Positions 32,610 through 39,751 of a DNA stretch of 41,155 nucleotides are shown here, piece after piece (the stretch's first letter is position 1; every line of letters starts with the position of its first letter). A program made the position numbers and the translations under genes. Source of the DNA: an uncultured Collinsella sp. (lineage in GTDB: Bacteria > Actinomycetota > Coriobacteriia > Coriobacteriales > Coriobacteriaceae); contig CAAEVV010000046.1 of the NCBI GenBank assembly GCA_900759565.1, positions 1 through 41,155 of the forward strand, in the 5' to 3' direction. Under the pieces are notes generated by a model. The model made no database searches. It saw nothing but the letters and a program-made list of their open reading frames with translations, and was not told where the DNA came from.

Positions 32610-33524
32610 ATGGCCGACAATCGCAAGCGTGTGGCTCGTGGCGGCAAGCAGGCTGCTTCTGGCTCGCGTCCGATTCGCCGCAATGACCGCGCTGCCGCTC
32701 CCAAGGGCCAACGCGATCGCACCCAGGCCGCACGTCCGCAGCGTGATCGCAACCGCGACGCTGTTCAGGCTCCCAAGGGCGAGTTTATCGAAGGTCGTCG
32801 TGCTGCCGCCGAGGCGCTACGCACTGGTTTTCCCATCAAGTGCGCGCTCATTGCCGAGGGCGGGGAGCGCGATGCCGCCTTGTCGCGCCTAGTCGATGAC
32901 CTCAACGCCGCGGGCGTCCGCATTAAGTTCGTTCCACGCGCGCAGCTCGATGCGCTGTCGAGCCATGGCGCTCACCAGGGCATTGCGCTCGAGGTTGGCA
33001 ACTTCCCCTATGCCGATGTCGCCGACATCCTCGACCGCGCGGGCGACGGTCCGGCGCTCGTCATCGTGCTCGACCATGTGACCGACGATGGCAACTTTGG
33101 TGCGATCGTGCGCTCTGCCGAGGTCGTGGGCGCGGCAGGCGCCATCATTGCCAACAAGCGCGCCGCCGGTGTGACCGTCGGCAGCTATAAGACTTCTGCC
33201 GGCGCCGTCATGCATCTGCCTATCGCGCAGGTGCCCAACATCGCCCGTGCGCTCGACGATCTTAAGGCCGCTGGCTTTTGGGTGGGCGGTGCCTCCGAGC
33301 ACGCCGAAGGCAGTTGCTGGGATGCTCCCTTCGAGGGCCGCGTGGCGCTCGTCATGGGCTCCGAGGGCGACGGCATCTCGCGCCTGGTGCTCGAGAAATG
33401 CGACTTTTTGACCAAGCTTCCCCAGCGCGGCATGACCGAGAGCCTCAATGTTGCCCAGGCGACCACGGCGCTGTGCTTTGAGTGGCTGCGCCGCAACGCT
33501 GGCGAGCTCATGGGGGAGGAGTAG
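32610..33524 (+). CDS. rlmB: 23S rRNA (guanosine-2'-O)-methyltransferase RlmB
   Basis: This 304-aa SPOUT methyltransferase should modify G2251 of 23S rRNA. Residues 1-52 are a basic, low-complexity extension (RKRVARGGKQAASGS). The substrate-binding domain begins FIEGRRAAAEALRTG. The catalytic knot has VLDHVTDDGNFGAIVRSAE (motif 1), VMGSEGDGISRLV (motif 2) and LPQRGMTESLNVAQA (motif 3). TAAGGAGG precedes the ATG. The NYN gene follows 3 nt later, as rlmB-rae1 do in B. subtilis. Confidence 0.94.
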   Translation: MADNRKRVARGGKQAASGSRPIRRNDRAAAPKGQRDRTQAARPQRDRNRDAVQAPKGEFIEGRRAAAEALRTGFPIKCALIAEGGERDAALSRLVDDLNAAGVRIKFVPRAQLDALSSHGAHQGIALEVGNFPYADVADILDRAGDGPALVIVLDHVTDDGNFGAIVRSAEVVGAAGAIIANKRAAGVTVGSYKTSAGAVMHLPIAQVPNIARALDDLKAAGFWVGGASEHAEGSCWDAPFEGRVALVMGSEGDGISRLVLEKCDFLTKLPQRGMTESLNVAQATTALCFEWLRRNAGELMGEE

Positions 33525-33527
33525 CGC

Positions 33528-34205
33528 ATGTCCAAAAAGAACCGTGCCAAGTCCAAGGCCAAGCGCTTTGGCGAGGGCTCGGCCAAGCCGATTGTTTCGG
33601 CCGCGACCTATGGCGTGGGCGGCAATGCGTTTGCGCAGGCCATCGCCGACCCGGTCTCGACGGTGCACTCCAACAAGCCCGAGCTGCTGGTGGTCGACGG
33701 CTACAACGTGATCCACTGCACGCCGCGCTACGAAAAGCTCGTGTACGACCATTCCGACGATCCGTATTCCAGCGACGTTCACGATATGGCGCGCACCGCC
33801 CTCATCAACGACGTCGCCGCCTTTGCCCAGGGCCGTTACGAGGCCGTAATCGTGTTTGACGGCGCGGGCAATATCTCCAGCGAGCGCCCCAACCTACCGG
33901 CCCGCGGCGTGCGCATTGAGTTTTCGCCGACGGGTGTTTCGGCCGATACCGTGGTGCAGAAGCTCTGCATCGAGGCACGTGAGGAAGGTCGCGCGTGCTC
34001 CGTGGTATCGAGCGACGGCACGATCCAGGCCGTCGTCATGGGCAAGGGCGTTACGCGCATCTCGAGCCGTATGCTGGTAGACGAGATTAAACAGATCGAT
34101 AACGACGTTCACGAGGCAGAGGAAGCTCCGCAGATCAAGATGACTCTGGGCAGTCGCCTGAGCCCCGATGCCCTGGCCAAGCTCAAGGCCCTGCGCGGGA
34201 GGTAG
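33528..34205 (+). CDS. YacP/Rae1-like NYN-domain RNase
   Basis: This 225-aa protein has a basic N-terminal tail (SKKNRAKSKAKRF). From about residue 50 it has a PIN-like NYN domain: LLVVDGYNVIH, then VIVFDGAG, and VVSSDGTIQ near residue 160. These supply the acidic metal-binding residues. In B. subtilis the homologue Rae1 (YacP) is a ribosome-associated mRNA endonuclease, and gene order here is the same (cysS-rlmB-yacP). It is the last gene of this operon. A hairpin lies between it and the convergent HTH-HipA-like gene. Confidence 0.88.
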   Translation: MSKKNRAKSKAKRFGEGSAKPIVSAATYGVGGNAFAQAIADPVSTVHSNKPELLVVDGYNVIHCTPRYEKLVYDHSDDPYSSDVHDMARTALINDVAAFAQGRYEAVIVFDGAGNISSERPNLPARGVRIEFSPTGVSADTVVQKLCIEAREEGRACSVVSSDGTIQAVVMGKGVTRISSRMLVDEIKQIDNDVHEAEEAPQIKMTLGSRLSPDALAKLKALRGR

Positions 34206-34208
34206 GGA

Positions 34209-34238
34209 AGTTGGCGGGGCAATGCTGCCTCGCTAACT
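34209..34238. terminator. Symmetric hairpin between convergent genes
   Basis: AGTT, GCG and GGCA pair with TGCC, CGC and AACT around single mismatches (11 pairs, 4-nt loop). It lies between two converging stop codons, and the minus-strand stop is inside it. There is no clear T-run on either strand. Confidence 0.45.
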
Positions 34239-35573
34239 CCATTCAGCGATGTCGATCATTCTTTCGAGGCGCCACGTTAGCGCCTCTTTTAGATATGGCA
34301 GCCTTGCCGTGAGCGCGTCGTTTCTGGAAAGAATCTCGATTGCCTCGTCAACGAAGCCTTCGAGTTTGTCGCCGTCAAACCAGCCCATGTCCTCGACGAG
34401 CAACATTTGTTTGGCGGGGCTTGAATGAAATTGTGCGCTGGTAAAACTGTGCTCTCCCGCCCTAAGCTCCTCTAGTGATATGTTGCACCAGAGCGATGAG
34501 CCCGAATCGAAGATGGGGGCAGGTCTGCAAGCTTGCGTGTTTACGTTTCGCACGAGGCCGAAGTTGCGCCAATGACGATCGTAGTTGGCAATGATGTCGT
34601 CACATACGATCATGCGGTCAAGGGCATCCTTGACGCCTGTCACCCCGAGCTCCTCGCAGTTTGCTACATATCGCTCGTAGTCGGTTAGCCGTTCATCTGC
34701 GTTTGCGTGCTGGTTTACATAGAACGCAGGGACATACTCTTCTTCATCAGTTAAGAAGACATCGCATGTGCTCAGGGCGGAAGTGCCCGTGCCCTCGAGC
34801 GAGTAAGGCACATAATCGCAGGCGTTTAGGATGCGACGGTGGAGCGCGGTCGCCACCAGCTCGTTATAAGGTTCCTGGTCCAGGTGCGCTCCTGCCTTAT
34901 GCAGAATTCGACGGTCGTCCTCGCATGTCCAGTACTTTTGAAGATTGCCGTCCGAGGTGTTATCGGGCTTTGCGGCAGCCGCTTTTCCCTCTGGGGCAAA
35001 GGGTGCAATGGACAGCGAGACGTCATCAAAGGCGTTATTGAAGAAGTTGATATCCTCCCAGGTGAGACCGGAACCTTGGGGCCTAATCCAATACTGGTCG
35101 GATAAGGAGAGGCCGAGATTTCGCTGTACGAGTTCATCGGGAACATCGACTGCGGCTTCTGCAAGCAGGGAGGCTAGCCCAATGCGTGCGAGCGGGATAC
35201 CGCGGCCGCGCCACCAGATGCGGAAGGAGTCGAGCGATATGGGGCTATTAGGGCCAAATACTCCAATAGGGGCGTGGGCGTAATCGACGTCGGCGCCGAT
35301 GTGGGTGAAGTCTTTTCGCGATGTGCTGTAGACCAGTTGGGCTACTTCGTGCGTGCGGTTCATGAGGGTAAATGCGACTTCGCTTTTCCCATGCCCACGA
35401 CGAGGCCGTCCCCCCGTTTTGGTCACAGAACGGAGTCGCGTGTCGACGCTGTCTTTGTCGATGAGCCATACACCAGAAGCCTTGCGGGCCTCAAGTGCTC
35501 CGTTTTTTATGAGCTCCTGCACCCTGCGCGGAGTGATGCCGAGCAGTTCGGCTGCTTCCTTGGTAGTAAGCAT
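34233..35573 (-). CDS. HTH-HipA-like kinase fusion protein
   Basis: This 446-aa protein begins with a short excisionase/MerR-like helix-turn-helix (MLTTKEAAELLGITPRRVQ, residues 1-50, then a basic linker KTGGRPRRGHGK). The rest resembles HipA-type kinases: the catalytic loop reads ANYDRHWRNFGLVRN near residue 345, and the metal-binding Asp is in APIFDSGSSLW near 370. DNA binding and kinase are thus on one chain and no separate antitoxin gene is present. ATG 35573 was chosen from AAGGG upstream; the frame extends further back to a TTG at 35615. The ACGAAT-type palindromes upstream suggest it represses itself. The lower GC and isolated position suggest acquisition by transfer. Confidence 0.8.
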   Translation of the reverse strand: MLTTKEAAELLGITPRRVQELIKNGALEARKASGVWLIDKDSVDTRLRSVTKTGGRPRRGHGKSEVAFTLMNRTHEVAQLVYSTSRKDFTHIGADVDYAHAPIGVFGPNSPISLDSFRIWWRGRGIPLARIGLASLLAEAAVDVPDELVQRNLGLSLSDQYWIRPQGSGLTWEDINFFNNAFDDVSLSIAPFAPEGKAAAAKPDNTSDGNLQKYWTCEDDRRILHKAGAHLDQEPYNELVATALHRRILNACDYVPYSLEGTGTSALSTCDVFLTDEEEYVPAFYVNQHANADERLTDYERYVANCEELGVTGVKDALDRMIVCDDIIANYDRHWRNFGLVRNVNTQACRPAPIFDSGSSLWCNISLEELRAGEHSFTSAQFHSSPAKQMLLVEDMGWFDGDKLEGFVDEAIEILSRNDALTARLPYLKEALTWRLERMIDIAEWS

Positions 35574-35583
35574 CGCGAAACCC

Positions 35584-35645
35584 TTCGTTAGAACGAATAG
35601 TTTTATATATAGCAATTGTAATTAAAACTATTCGTTTTGACGAAT
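35584..35645. promoter_or_regulatory. Palindromic operator array of the HTH-HipA-like gene
   Basis: The perfect 13-bp arms AACGAATAGTTTT (35592-35604) and AAAACTATTCGTT (35624-35636) are separated by 19 AT-rich bp. Each arm also takes part in a small local palindrome: TTCGTT AG AACGAA (35584-35597) and ATTCGT TTTG ACGAAT (35630-35645). The ACGAAT element therefore occurs four times just upstream of the start. Confidence 0.65.
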
Positions 35646-35676
35646 GGTTTTGAGATGTGGTCGGTCGAAGGGTCTG

Positions 35677-35705
35677 TTGCGCCCCGTCCGCAATTCCTTT
35701 ATTCT
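35677..35705 (+). promoter_or_regulatory. Promoter of tRNA-Thr(TGT)
   Basis: TTGCGC (35677-35682) and TATTCT (35700-35705) have a 17-bp spacer, about 30 bp before the mature tRNA. Confidence 0.55.
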
Positions 35706-35735
35706 TAACTGGCTTCGCGTGAAAGCGCCAAGTGT

Positions 35736-35810
35736 GCCAGTGTGGCGCAACGGTAGCGCAACTGATTTGTAATCAGTGGGTTGCAGGTTCGATTCCTGTC
35801 ACTGGCTCCA
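35736..35810 (+). tRNA. tRNA-Thr (TGT)
   Basis: The acceptor GCCAGTG pairs with CACTGGC. The anticodon arm ACTGA TTTGTAA TCAGT gives TGT. The T arm is GCAGG TTCGATT CCTGT. The discriminator is T and CCA is encoded. A terminator follows at 35821. Confidence 0.94.
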
Positions 35811-35820
35811 TGAGAGTTTC

Positions 35821-35858
35821 GGGCTCTGTCTCCAATTGGGACAGGGCCCGTTTCTATT
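35821..35858 (+). terminator. Intrinsic terminator after tRNA-Thr(TGT)
   Basis: GGGC, a T/G mismatch and CTGTC pair with GACAG and GCCC (9 pairs), followed by GTTTCTATTT. Confidence 0.75.
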
Positions 35859-35905
35859 TATGTCGATAAGTCAGCGTGTTTGGCGCCAACCAAGCTTCAG
35901 GTTTG

Positions 35906-36120
35906 TCTCGATCCGTAACACGAGTGGGCTGAAGACCCTCCTTATAGTTACAGATCGAAACATTGCCAAGGGAAGGCCGATAACATCTCGATCCGTAACA
36001 CGAAGAGGCTGAAAACCGTTCTTACTGTTACAGAATGAGACGTAAGCGGGGGTTTCTGCGAAACATCTCGATCTGTAACAGATAGGGGAGGAATAACCCT
36101 CTTACTGTTACAGGTCGAGA
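35906..36120. repeat. Three 55-bp imperfect palindromes at an 80-bp period
   Basis: Units lie at 35906-35960, 35986-36040 and 36066-36120, exactly 80 bp apart. Each has outer arms like TCTCGATCTGTAACA and TGTTACAGGTCGAGA. The middles (for example CGAAGAGGCTGAAAACCG) can form a small inner stem that differs between units. The 25-bp gaps between units are unrelated in sequence. There are only three copies, and they are palindromic, so I do not call it CRISPR. Confidence 0.75.
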
Positions 36121-36151
36121 CATAGGCCGGGGCGAGGTTGGTCATCGTCAT

Positions 36152-36295
36152 CGAGCGTGGATTATCGGACACACGAGCGTGGAAAATCTTCCGCCTAGTG
36201 AATGAGCGTGGATAATCTGCCACTTTGGATTCGATGGCACGGCAAAGTGGGAGATTATCCACGCTCGATTTCAAACGGAAGAAAATCCACGCTCG
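36152..36295. repeat. Nested palindromes with repeated GAGCGTGGATAATC motif
   Basis: The inner arms 36204-36227 and 36243-36266 (GAGCGTGGATAATC then CCACTTTG) match at 23 of 24 positions around a 15-nt loop. The outer arms 36174-36193 and 36276-36295 (CGAGCGTGGA...CTTCCG) match at 17 of 20. A fifth, unpaired copy of the motif lies at 36152-36166. TTATCCACG, within the motif, is one base from the DnaA-box consensus TTATCCACA. Confidence 0.7.
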
Positions 36296-36299
36296 ATTT

Positions 36300-36531
36300 T
36301 GCCTGGGAAGAGCAATCTTCTGTCTGGGCAGCCCCGATCTCGACCTATATATAGGTGCAAATAAGCTGGTATCGAAGTTCGATACTGAAGGTGTACTCCA
36401 CTACAGCAAAGTGTTACCTTGGGAAACGTCACCTCAGTATCCAAAACCACTGTCCTTCATATCCAAACTCAATAAAACCGCAGGTCACGGCTATATAGAT
36501 ACGCCCGGCACCGTGTATCTAGAGGTTTTCG
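36300..36531. other. AT-rich stretch with short perfect palindromes, no gene
   Basis: ACCTATATATAGGT (36343-36356) and GTATCGAA G TTCGATAC (36369-36385) are perfect palindromes. TAGATAC / GTATCTA forms a small hairpin near 36495-36521. The one frame that crosses here has no ribosome site and overlaps the tRNA promoter, so I do not call a gene. Confidence 0.45.
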
Positions 36532-36561
36532 TTGACAGCCCCCAAGGTGGCATCGTATTAT
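36532..36561 (+). promoter_or_regulatory. Promoter of the tRNA-Tyr-Thr-Met-tuf unit
   Basis: TTGACA (36532-36537) and TATTAT (36556-36561) have an 18-bp spacer. The three tRNAs follow without terminators. Confidence 0.75.
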
Positions 36562-36623
36562 CTTCTTCGTTCGCGGGGGCGGCGGTCCAAAAGACCAAAG
36601 GACCTGCGGATACTTGAACGATT

Positions 36624-36705
36624 GGGAGTTTGCCCGAGTGGTTAATGGGGACGGGCTGTAAACCCGTTGGCTCTGCCTACATAGGTTCGAATCCTATAGC
36701 TCCCA
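36624..36705 (+). tRNA. tRNA-Tyr (GTA)
   Basis: The acceptor GGGAGTT pairs with AGCTCCC. The anticodon arm ACGGG CTGTAAA CCCGT gives GTA. A long variable arm (TGGCTCTGCCTACA region) is present, as in bacterial tRNA-Tyr. The discriminator is A; CCA is not encoded (CCC follows). Confidence 0.94.
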
Positions 36706-36715
36706 CCCGTCAAGT

Positions 36716-36791
36716 GCCTGTATAGCTCAGTCGGTAGAGCACTTCGTTGGTAACGAAGAGGTCACCAGTTCAAGTCTGGTTGCAGGCTCCA
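36716..36791 (+). tRNA. tRNA-Thr (GGT)
   Basis: The acceptor GCCTGTA pairs with TGCAGGC. The anticodon arm CTTCG TTGGTAA CGAAG gives GGT. The T arm is CCAG TTCAAGT CTGG. The discriminator is T and CCA is encoded. Only 10 nt separate it from tRNA-Tyr. Confidence 0.95.
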
Positions 36792-36794
36792 TCC

Positions 36795-36871
36795 GGCGGT
36801 GTAGCTCAGTTGGTTAGAGCACACGGTTCATACCCGTGGCGTCACTGGTTCGAATCCAGTCACCGCTACCA
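36795..36871 (+). tRNA. tRNA-Met (CAT), elongator type
   Basis: The acceptor GGCGGTG pairs with CACCGCT, with a terminal G-U pair. The anticodon arm CACGG TTCATAC CCGTG gives CAT. The D arm has GTTGGTTAGAGC. CCA is encoded. The three G-C pairs typical of an initiator anticodon stem are absent, so it is an elongator. Confidence 0.92.
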
Positions 36872-36882
36872 TAGGTAACACG

Positions 36883-36913
36883 GTGGCTTCTCAATAGTAT
36901 GTTGAGAGGCCAC
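36883..36913 (+). other. Hairpin between tRNA-Met and tuf
   Basis: GTGGCTTCTCAA pairs with TTGAGAGGCCAC (11 of 12, loop of 7). No T-run follows. TATAAA at 36919-36924 comes just after it. It may be an RNA-processing site that separates the tRNAs from the tuf mRNA. Confidence 0.5.
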
Positions 36914-36967
36914 TATGGTATAAAGGCAAAGTCCCGTCCGGGGACGACCTGTTAAGAGGAGGGCTTT

Positions 36968-38158
36968 ATGGCCAAAGAGAAGTTTGAGCGCACTAAGCCG
37001 CATGTTAACATCGGCACCATTGGTCACGTCGACCACGGCAAGACCACGCTGACCGCTGCCATCACCAAGGTTCTCTCCGAGACCGAGGGCTGCAAGGCTG
37101 ACTTCACTGCGTTCGAGAACATCGACAAGGCTCCCGAGGAGCGCGAGCGCGGCATTACGATTTCCGTCTCCCACGTTGAGTACGAGACCGCTGCCCGTCA
37201 CTACGCTCACGTTGACTGCCCGGGCCACGCTGACTACGTCAAGAACATGATCTCCGGTGCTGCTCAGATGGACGGCGCTATCCTGGTCATCGCCGCTACC
37301 GACGGCCCCATGGCTCAGACCCGCGAGCACATCCTGCTCGCCCGTCAGGTCGGCGTTCCCTACATCGTCGTCTTCCTGAACAAGTGCGACATGGTCGACG
37401 ATGACGAGCTCATCGACCTCGTCGAGATGGAGACCCGTGAGCTCCTCTCCGAGTACGATTTCCCCGGCGACGACATCCCCGTCATCCGTGGTTCCGCTCT
37501 GGGCGCTCTCGAGGGCGACGCCAAGTGGATGGACGCTATCCGCGAGCTCATGAAGGCCGTCGACGAGTACATCCCGACGCCTGCTCGTAACAACGACCTC
37601 CCGTTCCTGATGGCCGTTGAGGACGTTATGACCATCTCCGGCCGTGGTACCGTTGCTACCGGCCGTGTCGAGCGCGGTGAGCTCAAGCTCAACGAGCCCG
37701 TCGAGATCGTCGGCATCAAGGATACCCAGAACACCGTCGTTACCGGTATCGAGATGTTCCGTAAGTCCATGGACTTCTGCGAGGCTGGCGACAACGTCGG
37801 TCTGCTGCTCCGCGGCATCAAGCGCGAGGACATCGAGCGCGGCCAGGTTCTCTGCAAGCCCGGTTCGGTTACCCCGCACACCAAGTTCACCGGCGAGATC
37901 TACGTTCTGACCAAGGAGGAGGGCGGCCGTCACACCCCGTTCTTCGATGGTTATCGTCCTCAGTTCTACTTCCGTACCACCGACGTTACCGGTACGGTCA
38001 AGCTCCCCGAGGGCACCGAGATGGCTATGCCTGGTGACCACATCACCATCGAGGGCGACCTCATCCACCCGATCGCCATGGAGGAGGGCCTGCGCTTCGC
38101 TATCCGCGAGGGTGGCCACACCGTCGGTTCGGGCATCGTCTCCACGATCATTGAGTAA
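36968..38158 (+). CDS. tuf: Elongation factor Tu
   Basis: This 396-aa GTPase delivers aminoacyl-tRNA to the ribosome. G1 is GHVDHGKTT near residues 19-27. G2 is the Thr in ERGITISVSH. G3 is DCPGHADY, and G4 is NKCD near 136. Domains 2 and 3 follow with GRGTVATGRVERG and KPGSVTPHTKF, and the end reads VGSGIVSTIIE. AAGAGGAGGG precedes the ATG. It probably shares a transcript with the three upstream tRNAs, a tRNA-tuf arrangement known from other bacteria. It is not next to fusA and the ribosomal str genes in this window. Confidence 0.98.
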   Translation: MAKEKFERTKPHVNIGTIGHVDHGKTTLTAAITKVLSETEGCKADFTAFENIDKAPEERERGITISVSHVEYETAARHYAHVDCPGHADYVKNMISGAAQMDGAILVIAATDGPMAQTREHILLARQVGVPYIVVFLNKCDMVDDDELIDLVEMETRELLSEYDFPGDDIPVIRGSALGALEGDAKWMDAIRELMKAVDEYIPTPARNNDLPFLMAVEDVMTISGRGTVATGRVERGELKLNEPVEIVGIKDTQNTVVTGIEMFRKSMDFCEAGDNVGLLLRGIKREDIERGQVLCKPGSVTPHTKFTGEIYVLTKEEGGRHTPFFDGYRPQFYFRTTDVTGTVKLPEGTEMAMPGDHITIEGDLIHPIAMEEGLRFAIREGGHTVGSGIVSTIIE

Positions 38159-38185
38159 ATTAGCTCTTTGATATAGCTGACTTAG

Positions 38186-38220
38186 AGAACCCGGCACTTA
38201 TATGGGTGCCGGGTTCTTTT
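38186..38220 (+). terminator. Intrinsic terminator after tuf
   Basis: AGAACCCGGCAC pairs perfectly with GTGCCGGGTTCT (12 bp, 8-nt loop), then TTT. Confidence 0.9.
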
Positions 38221-38362
38221 CTGCAATGGATATTGAGCCGTTGCTGGTGTCGAGAGGATCGATAATGGTCCTGGATGCACCGTCGATTAGCTCTCGATGG
38301 CTTCATTGATGTGTTCCAAATATGAATGGATCCACCGAGAACCAATTGACTCGAGGTTTTCA

Positions 38363-38392
38363 TTGACAGCACTTACGTGGAGCTGATAAAGT
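38363..38392 (+). promoter_or_regulatory. Promoter of rpmG-tRNA-Trp-secE-nusG
   Basis: TTGACA (38363-38368) and TAAAGT (38387-38392) have an 18-bp spacer, about 45 bp upstream of rpmG. Confidence 0.7.
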
Positions 38393-38437
38393 AACAACTC
38401 GTGCCCGTACGGGGCGGAAATGAAAGGTTCAGGATAC

Positions 38438-38587
38438 ATGCGTACTCTAGTTACTCTTGCGTGCACTGAGTGCAAGCGCCGCAACTATACGACCACCAAG
38501 AACAAGTCGACCATGCCTGATCGTATGGAGATCAAGAAGTATTGCCCCTGGTGCCGTCACCACACGCTGCACAAAGAGACTCGCTAG
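38438..38587 (+). CDS. rpmG: Large ribosomal subunit protein L33
   Basis: This 49-aa ribosomal protein reads MRTLVTLACTECKRRNYTTT and onward to LHKETR. Two CxxC pairs (CTEC and CPWC) make it the zinc-binding form of L33. TGAAAGG lies about 11 nt before the ATG. It sits in its usual place ahead of secE and nusG. Confidence 0.95.
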   Translation: MRTLVTLACTECKRRNYTTTKNKSTMPDRMEIKKYCPWCRHHTLHKETR

Positions 38588-38600
38588 TCTCTAGTCACAT

Positions 38601-38676
38601 ACGCCAGTAGTTCAATTGGTAGAGCATCGGTCTCCAAAACCGAGTGTTGAGGGTTCGAGTCCTTCCTGGCGTGCCA
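38601..38676 (+). tRNA. tRNA-Trp (CCA)
   Basis: The acceptor ACGCCAG pairs with CTGGCGT. The anticodon arm TCGGT CTCCAAA ACCGA gives CCA. The T arm is GAGGG TTCGAGT CCTTC. The discriminator is G and CCA is encoded. tRNA-Trp between rpmG and secE is a common bacterial arrangement. Confidence 0.96.
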
Positions 38677-38685
38677 GTCATTATT

Positions 38686-38717
38686 CCGTAAGCTCCCACT
38701 TGGGGGCTTACGGTTTA
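38686..38717 (+). terminator. Terminator or attenuator between tRNA-Trp and secE
   Basis: CCGTAAGC with CCCA pairs with TGGG and GCTTACGG (about 12 bp), followed by only TTTA. The weak T-run probably allows read-through into secE. Confidence 0.6.
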
Positions 38718-38752
38718 CTCATGTATAAGCGCATTGCGCGGAGGTAACCCAA

Positions 38753-39091
38753 ATGGCCAACAAGAAGAACAAGAAGAAGGCTCAGCAGCCGGCACCTGCC
38801 AACAAAGCTGCCGCCAACTCCAAGGTTGAGGCCAAGAAGGCCGTTGCCAAGAAGAACGAGAAGGCTGCGAAGTCCAAGAAGAACGAGAAGCCTGGTTTCT
38901 TCGCCCGCACCAAGAAGTATTTCGCTTCGGTCAAGTCCGAGATGAAGCGTGTCACGTGGCCCGATAAGAAGGAGCTCGTGAACTACTCGGTTGTTGTTTG
39001 CGCTTCTCTGATCGTCGTCGGCGTCGTCATCGCTCTGCTCGATGCTGGCTTTGGCGAGGCTCTTGCTCTGTTCTCTGGATTGAGGGGCTAA
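38753..39091 (+). CDS. secE: Preprotein translocase subunit SecE
   Basis: This 112-aa protein is the small essential partner of SecY. Residues 1-50 are a Lys/Ala-rich low-complexity tail (NKKNKKKAQQPAPANK). The conserved amphipathic region has KYFASVKSEMKRVTWPDKKE, and a single TM helix (VVVCASLIVVGVVIALL) follows. A GGAGGT ribosome site lies about 9 nt before the ATG. nusG starts 3 nt after its stop. Confidence 0.95.
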   Translation: MANKKNKKKAQQPAPANKAAANSKVEAKKAVAKKNEKAAKSKKNEKPGFFARTKKYFASVKSEMKRVTWPDKKELVNYSVVVCASLIVVGVVIALLDAGFGEALALFSGLRG

Positions 39092-39094
39092 ACC

Positions 39095-39631
39095 ATGTCT
39101 AAGCGTTGGTACGTCGTTCACACTTACTCTGGATACGAGAACCGCGTTAAGTCCGATCTCGAGCATCGCATCGAGACTATGGGCATGCAGGACCGTATCT
39201 TTGATATCGAGATTCCTATGGAGCGCGTCACCGAGATTAAAGAGGGTGGCAAGCGTGAGACCAAGGATTCCAAGATCTTCCCGGGTTATGTCCTGGTCCG
39301 CATGGAGATGGATGACGATGCTTGGACGTGTGTTCGTAACACGCCTGGCGTCACCGGTTTCCTAGGCGGCAACGGCAAGCCCGCTCCGCTTTCCCGCGAC
39401 GAGTACAACAAGATGACTCGTCGTCCCGGTAAGGGCGATTCGCCCAAGCGCACCTCGGTTGATATTGAGGTCGGTACGTCCGTCCGCGTCACCGATGGCC
39501 CGCTTACCGACTTTGATGGCAAGGTCTCCGAGGTTAACACCGAGGCTGGCAAGCTCAAGGTCACGCTGATGATCTTTGGCCGCGAGACGCCGGTCGAGCT
39601 CGACTTTAACCAGGTCGCTGTCATCGCTTAA
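39095..39631 (+). CDS. nusG: Transcription termination/antitermination factor NusG
   Basis: This 178-aa factor binds RNA polymerase. The NGN domain begins KRWYVVHTYSGYENRVK and includes FPGYVLVRMEMDD and NTPGVTGFLG. The C-terminal KOW domain has VRVTDGPLTDFDGKVSEVN. The ribosome site overlaps the secE end. The length is normal. Confidence 0.97.
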   Translation: MSKRWYVVHTYSGYENRVKSDLEHRIETMGMQDRIFDIEIPMERVTEIKEGGKRETKDSKIFPGYVLVRMEMDDDAWTCVRNTPGVTGFLGGNGKPAPLSRDEYNKMTRRPGKGDSPKRTSVDIEVGTSVRVTDGPLTDFDGKVSEVNTEAGKLKVTLMIFGRETPVELDFNQVAVIA

Positions 39632-39751
39632 GTTTTCGTCCGTTCGCGCGAGCGTGCTTCTTCTGTGACTGCTCATCTCAGGAGTGCTTCTAACACGTGC
39701 GTGCTTACGATATAGCAAGTACTTCACACTCGTGATTCGAAAGGAATGACC

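Noticed and set aside
35906..36120. CRISPR array
   Set aside because: There are only three units, the repeats are 55-bp diverged palindromes with variable centres, the gaps are 25 bp, and no cas gene is near.
36225..36617. 130-codon open frame downstream of the nested palindrome
   Set aside because: It has no ribosome site, starts inside the palindrome, and runs over the TTGACA/TATTAT promoter of the tRNA operon. The product shows no motif I recognise.
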